In this document: positions 61,268 to 64,000 of the stretch, piece by piece
Layout of the letters: the number at the start of each line of letters is the position of its first letter
Numbering within the stretch: the first letter of the stretch is position 1
Assembly (NCBI GenBank): GCA_947561715.1
Contig: OX387200.1
Coordinates: 1,614,501-1,678,500, forward strand
Direction: 5' to 3'
DNA from: Ascidia mentula
Lineage: Eukaryota; Chordata; Ascidiacea; Phlebobranchia; Ascidiidae
DNA: 64,000 nt
The notes under the pieces: model-generated
Databases searched by the model: none
Seen by the model: the letters and a program-made list of their open reading frames with translations, nothing else
What the model was told of the DNA's origin: nothing
Program-made: the position numbers and the translations under genes

Positions 61268-64000
61268 ATGGATGGACAAACTGTCACAATTGCGCCCATT
61301 CCGCCCCAGAGAACGTCAAGTCGCCACGAAAAGACTATTGCGACGGCTGGTGCAGCAACACATGGTGACTGTATATAAGTTTATTTAAATAAAATAACAG
61401 ATATCTAAATATTGGCAGTCACCAAAAACTTTTGCTGCTCAGTTTTTTGTGCAACTATTTTCGCCAAGATCCAGCCTGTGCCAAAAATTTTGGTATTTAA
61501 TGTTTTGTATTTCTGTTGAAAGCTAATTTGGTGGACAATTTTGTGCTTCAGGAAAACCAAAGCTTTCCAACAGAAGAATCTGCAATCCGAAATTTATTCT
61601 TTTCTTTGGTGTTTTGTTGATCATTTTGGCTGGACTTTCAGCACTGTTGGTTGTTTACTGTAATTACCTCGTTGTTGCAAGTATTTTGGGATTGGAATTT
61701 AATGTGTGTCCCTTTTTTCCAGTGATTCCTTTGTTGCAAGGACCGTGTAGTTTTGAGGATACACCTTCAGAATACCAAATTCTTCTCTGTAATAGTAAGC
61801 CAAGAAAGCTTTTATATGGAACTTAAATTTGACTTCATAAATCATGCTTCTGCTAACTCATATCTCTTAGGGTACACAGATGGTGTTGACTGTTCGTTTG
61901 ATGTCAGTAAATGTGGTTCGACCTGTGTTTTGGGTTATGAGCAAGATGAGTACGAGTGCCCTAAAAGTTGTAGGTGTGCAACTGAAGGAACACTGGAGTC
62001 TGACATACAGTTCAATGAAATCAACGTTCAGTCAGTATTAACAGTAAGTGTAAAGTTGCCGAGGGGTCTCAATGTCTTGTTGTCAAAAGTTGTTGAGCGG
62101 TGACTGATTGGCCAATTTAACCCTGTTGCTGCTTACAACCTCCACACAACTTAAACTTCATTTCATTTTATTGAATAATTAACCTTCTCAAGACTAGTTA
62201 CATTGAATTTACATTTTATGGCTAAGGCATACATTAGAATAAAGAAAGTAATTTCAAACTCATGCCATTTCGAATAATTTTTTTTTTTTGCAGAGACTCT
62301 GTTATGTTTTTTTGCAATTGTGTTTTATTGTTTCAGTCGTACATATCAGAAGAGGACAACACTGTCCTTAAACCAAGTGGCTCGGTTAGCCTTCACCAAA
62401 ACATTTGGAACAACATTGTTATAAATGGCAGAACAAAAATTCCATTTGCGTTTTCTGGAAACATTTGTATGTCACAATTTTCTTGACCTTTTTTTTATAT
62501 TTTAGTAAAATTGCTTTTTGTTTCATACGGTGTTTGCAGTAGAAAATGCAGCTGCAGAGGGTGCAATCAAATCTGCCATGGAACAGATTTCAAGCTTAAC
62601 TTGTCTTGATTTTGTTGCAAGAACTGCTGAAAGTGATTTCATTGAGTTCGTTGGTAATAGAAGAGGATGCAAGTAAACTATTGCTGTACTATATTTACCG
62701 TAATTCATCGAATATAAAGAAAACATTTCCTTTATAATTTCAGACAATATATTTGTGATTAATTGTGTCATATATTATGCATTATTTTTTTTGCAAGCCA
62801 TTTAATGAAATGTTAAAACAAAAATAAATTATGTGTATATATTTTTCTATAATTGTCACAACCTTTACCCATCTCAAGACAGTTGTATAATTAATTCTGT
62901 TATACTTGCTGCACAACGTGTACCCCTAAAACTTGTTTGCAGATCTGCTGTGGGGAGACTTGGGGGCAGACAGGAAATATTGATCAGTAACGGTTGTGAA
63001 AATGTAGGCAACACTTTACATCAGTTGATGCATTCGTTAGGATTTTGGCATGAGCAAGCAAGACCTGACCGGGATTCTCACGTGACAGTACAATTTGACA
63101 ACATTGCAAAAGGTGAAAATGAATTTAGATGTTTAATTGCAAATTAATGGTTCAGCTATTATTATGACAATGTCAGAAATTTAACAAATTGAAAACAGTG
63201 TGTTTTTGTGGTAAATGAGTTTCATCGTTGGTGAATATAAATATGGCTTACCCTTTCTCTGAAAATACGTTTAATTTCCTTGCATGGTTGCATGTCAAAG
63301 GACACTTTTCAGTTTTTGGACTGTCGTTAAATAATAATAAGAAAAAATATCTAAGTATTACTTTTTACTTTAATTTTTCATTAAAATTTAATTGTTTCAA
63401 AGCAGTCCTGTTGCCACAGATACAATTTTGTTATTCCAGAAAACCATGTTCACTTTAAAAAGCTTGGAAGGAGCTTCGCACAGAGCTTGGATTCACCGTA
63501 TGACTTTTTATCCATAATGCATTTGGATGGATATTCATTCTCAAGTAACTCCGAAGCTACGGTTGTTTATGCATCAACTGGGGAAGCTGTGAGTGGTCAG
63601 CATGATGCTTTAAGTAAAGAGGATATTACAGAAATCAACAGGCTCTATAACTGTGTTATCACTCCAGATATGATTGGTTAGTACAGTGTTTCTTAACTGG
63701 GTGGGCAGTTTAATGAAATTTTTGCAAGTTAAACGCATTGTCTTATTTGTTGATGTCTATCATGCATTCATTACTAACACACACTCCCCACGGACTGACA
63801 GTGCAGTCAGTGGTTTCAAGATTTGTCTAGGTATTTAATGAGACAATTGCTGCAAATTTGTATGACTGTCTCTAGAAAAACTGTCTCATAATGAATACAT
63901 TGTACAACATTTCGGGTGAACGTAATAGAAAATTGTTAGAAATCACTGGGTTGGTGTATGGCTTGCATTTTGTGAGTAATTACCTGTATACTGCTTAGTG
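61268..64000 (+). CDS. Membrane-anchored astacin-like pseudoprotease (3' partial)
   Basis: Eight in-frame exons: 61268-61364, 61552-61680, 61723-61794, 61871-62043, 62337-62466, 62540-62672, 62943-63112 and 63440-63676, then a donor leading out of the window. A ~33-aa N-terminus is followed by a hydrophobic span (FILFFGVLLIILAGLSALLVV), so it looks like a type II membrane protein, unlike most secreted astacins. Next is a Cys-rich antistasin-like segment (CGSTC..GYEQDEYECP..C.C), then the M12A domain. The zinc motif reads HQLMHSLGFWHE: the three His ligands are present but the catalytic Glu is Gln (CAG at 63022-63024). The Met-turn reads SIMHL, with Leu where the Tyr ligand is usual. Both losses point to a non-catalytic protein. 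Further domains probably follow downstream. Confidence 0.8.

Noticed and set aside
63684-64000. Start of another hAT-type element (CAGTGTTTCTTAACTG)
   Set aside because: Only one end is visible and no matching inverted end occurs before the window stops.

Overview
This is an animal (metazoan) genomic window: AT-rich, with genes split by many short GT-AG introns. It carries extracellular-domain families typical of animals (LCCL, ShKT, TSP1, trypsin-like, astacin, SLC6) and many small DNA transposons. Compact introns together with this gene content make an invertebrate chordate such as an ascidian the best guess, but that is inference; no species marker is visible.

Layout. 1-3167 is repeat-rich flank: a decayed LINE reverse-transcriptase fragment and a 395-bp hAT-type MITE. 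3176-19751 is one 16.6-kb DNA transposon with a perfect 8-bp target duplication. Each arm is a near-identical ~200-bp head followed by a tandem array of a 188-bp unit (27 copies left, 16 inverted copies right), so it looks like a giant Foldback/Mutator-like element. Its centre encodes a PHD-finger DDE transposase whose C-terminus is an Ulp1-type (SUMO-protease-like) domain, followed by an ORF for a ubiquitin-specific protease (USP). This pairing of two ubiquitin/SUMO isopeptidase domains in one foldback transposon is the most novel system in the window.

19760-23390 has no supported gene. 23392-33887 (+) is a 22-exon gene that I assembled in frame. It encodes about seven UBA-like repeats, each cut by a phase-1 intron at the same codon, then a large disordered Ser/Thr-rich region, then a C-terminal nucleotidyltransferase domain. 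34674-43996 (-) encodes a secreted protein made almost only of 12 LCCL domains, each built from the same two-exon cassette. It is divergent, 960 bp apart, from 44956-50529 (+), a secreted ShKT-TSP1-trypsin-like protease with a complete catalytic triad. 51351-58238 (-) is an SLC6-family transporter whose predicted Na1-site side chains are replaced. 61268 to beyond the window end (+) is a membrane-anchored astacin-like protein whose catalytic Glu is Gln and whose Met-turn Tyr is Leu, so it is probably a pseudoprotease.

Other structure includes several palindromic MITEs, two minisatellites, and three dispersed copies of a sequence that folds on the minus strand like a hammerhead ribozyme. All exon models come from reading frame and splice signals only; no search or transcript data were available.
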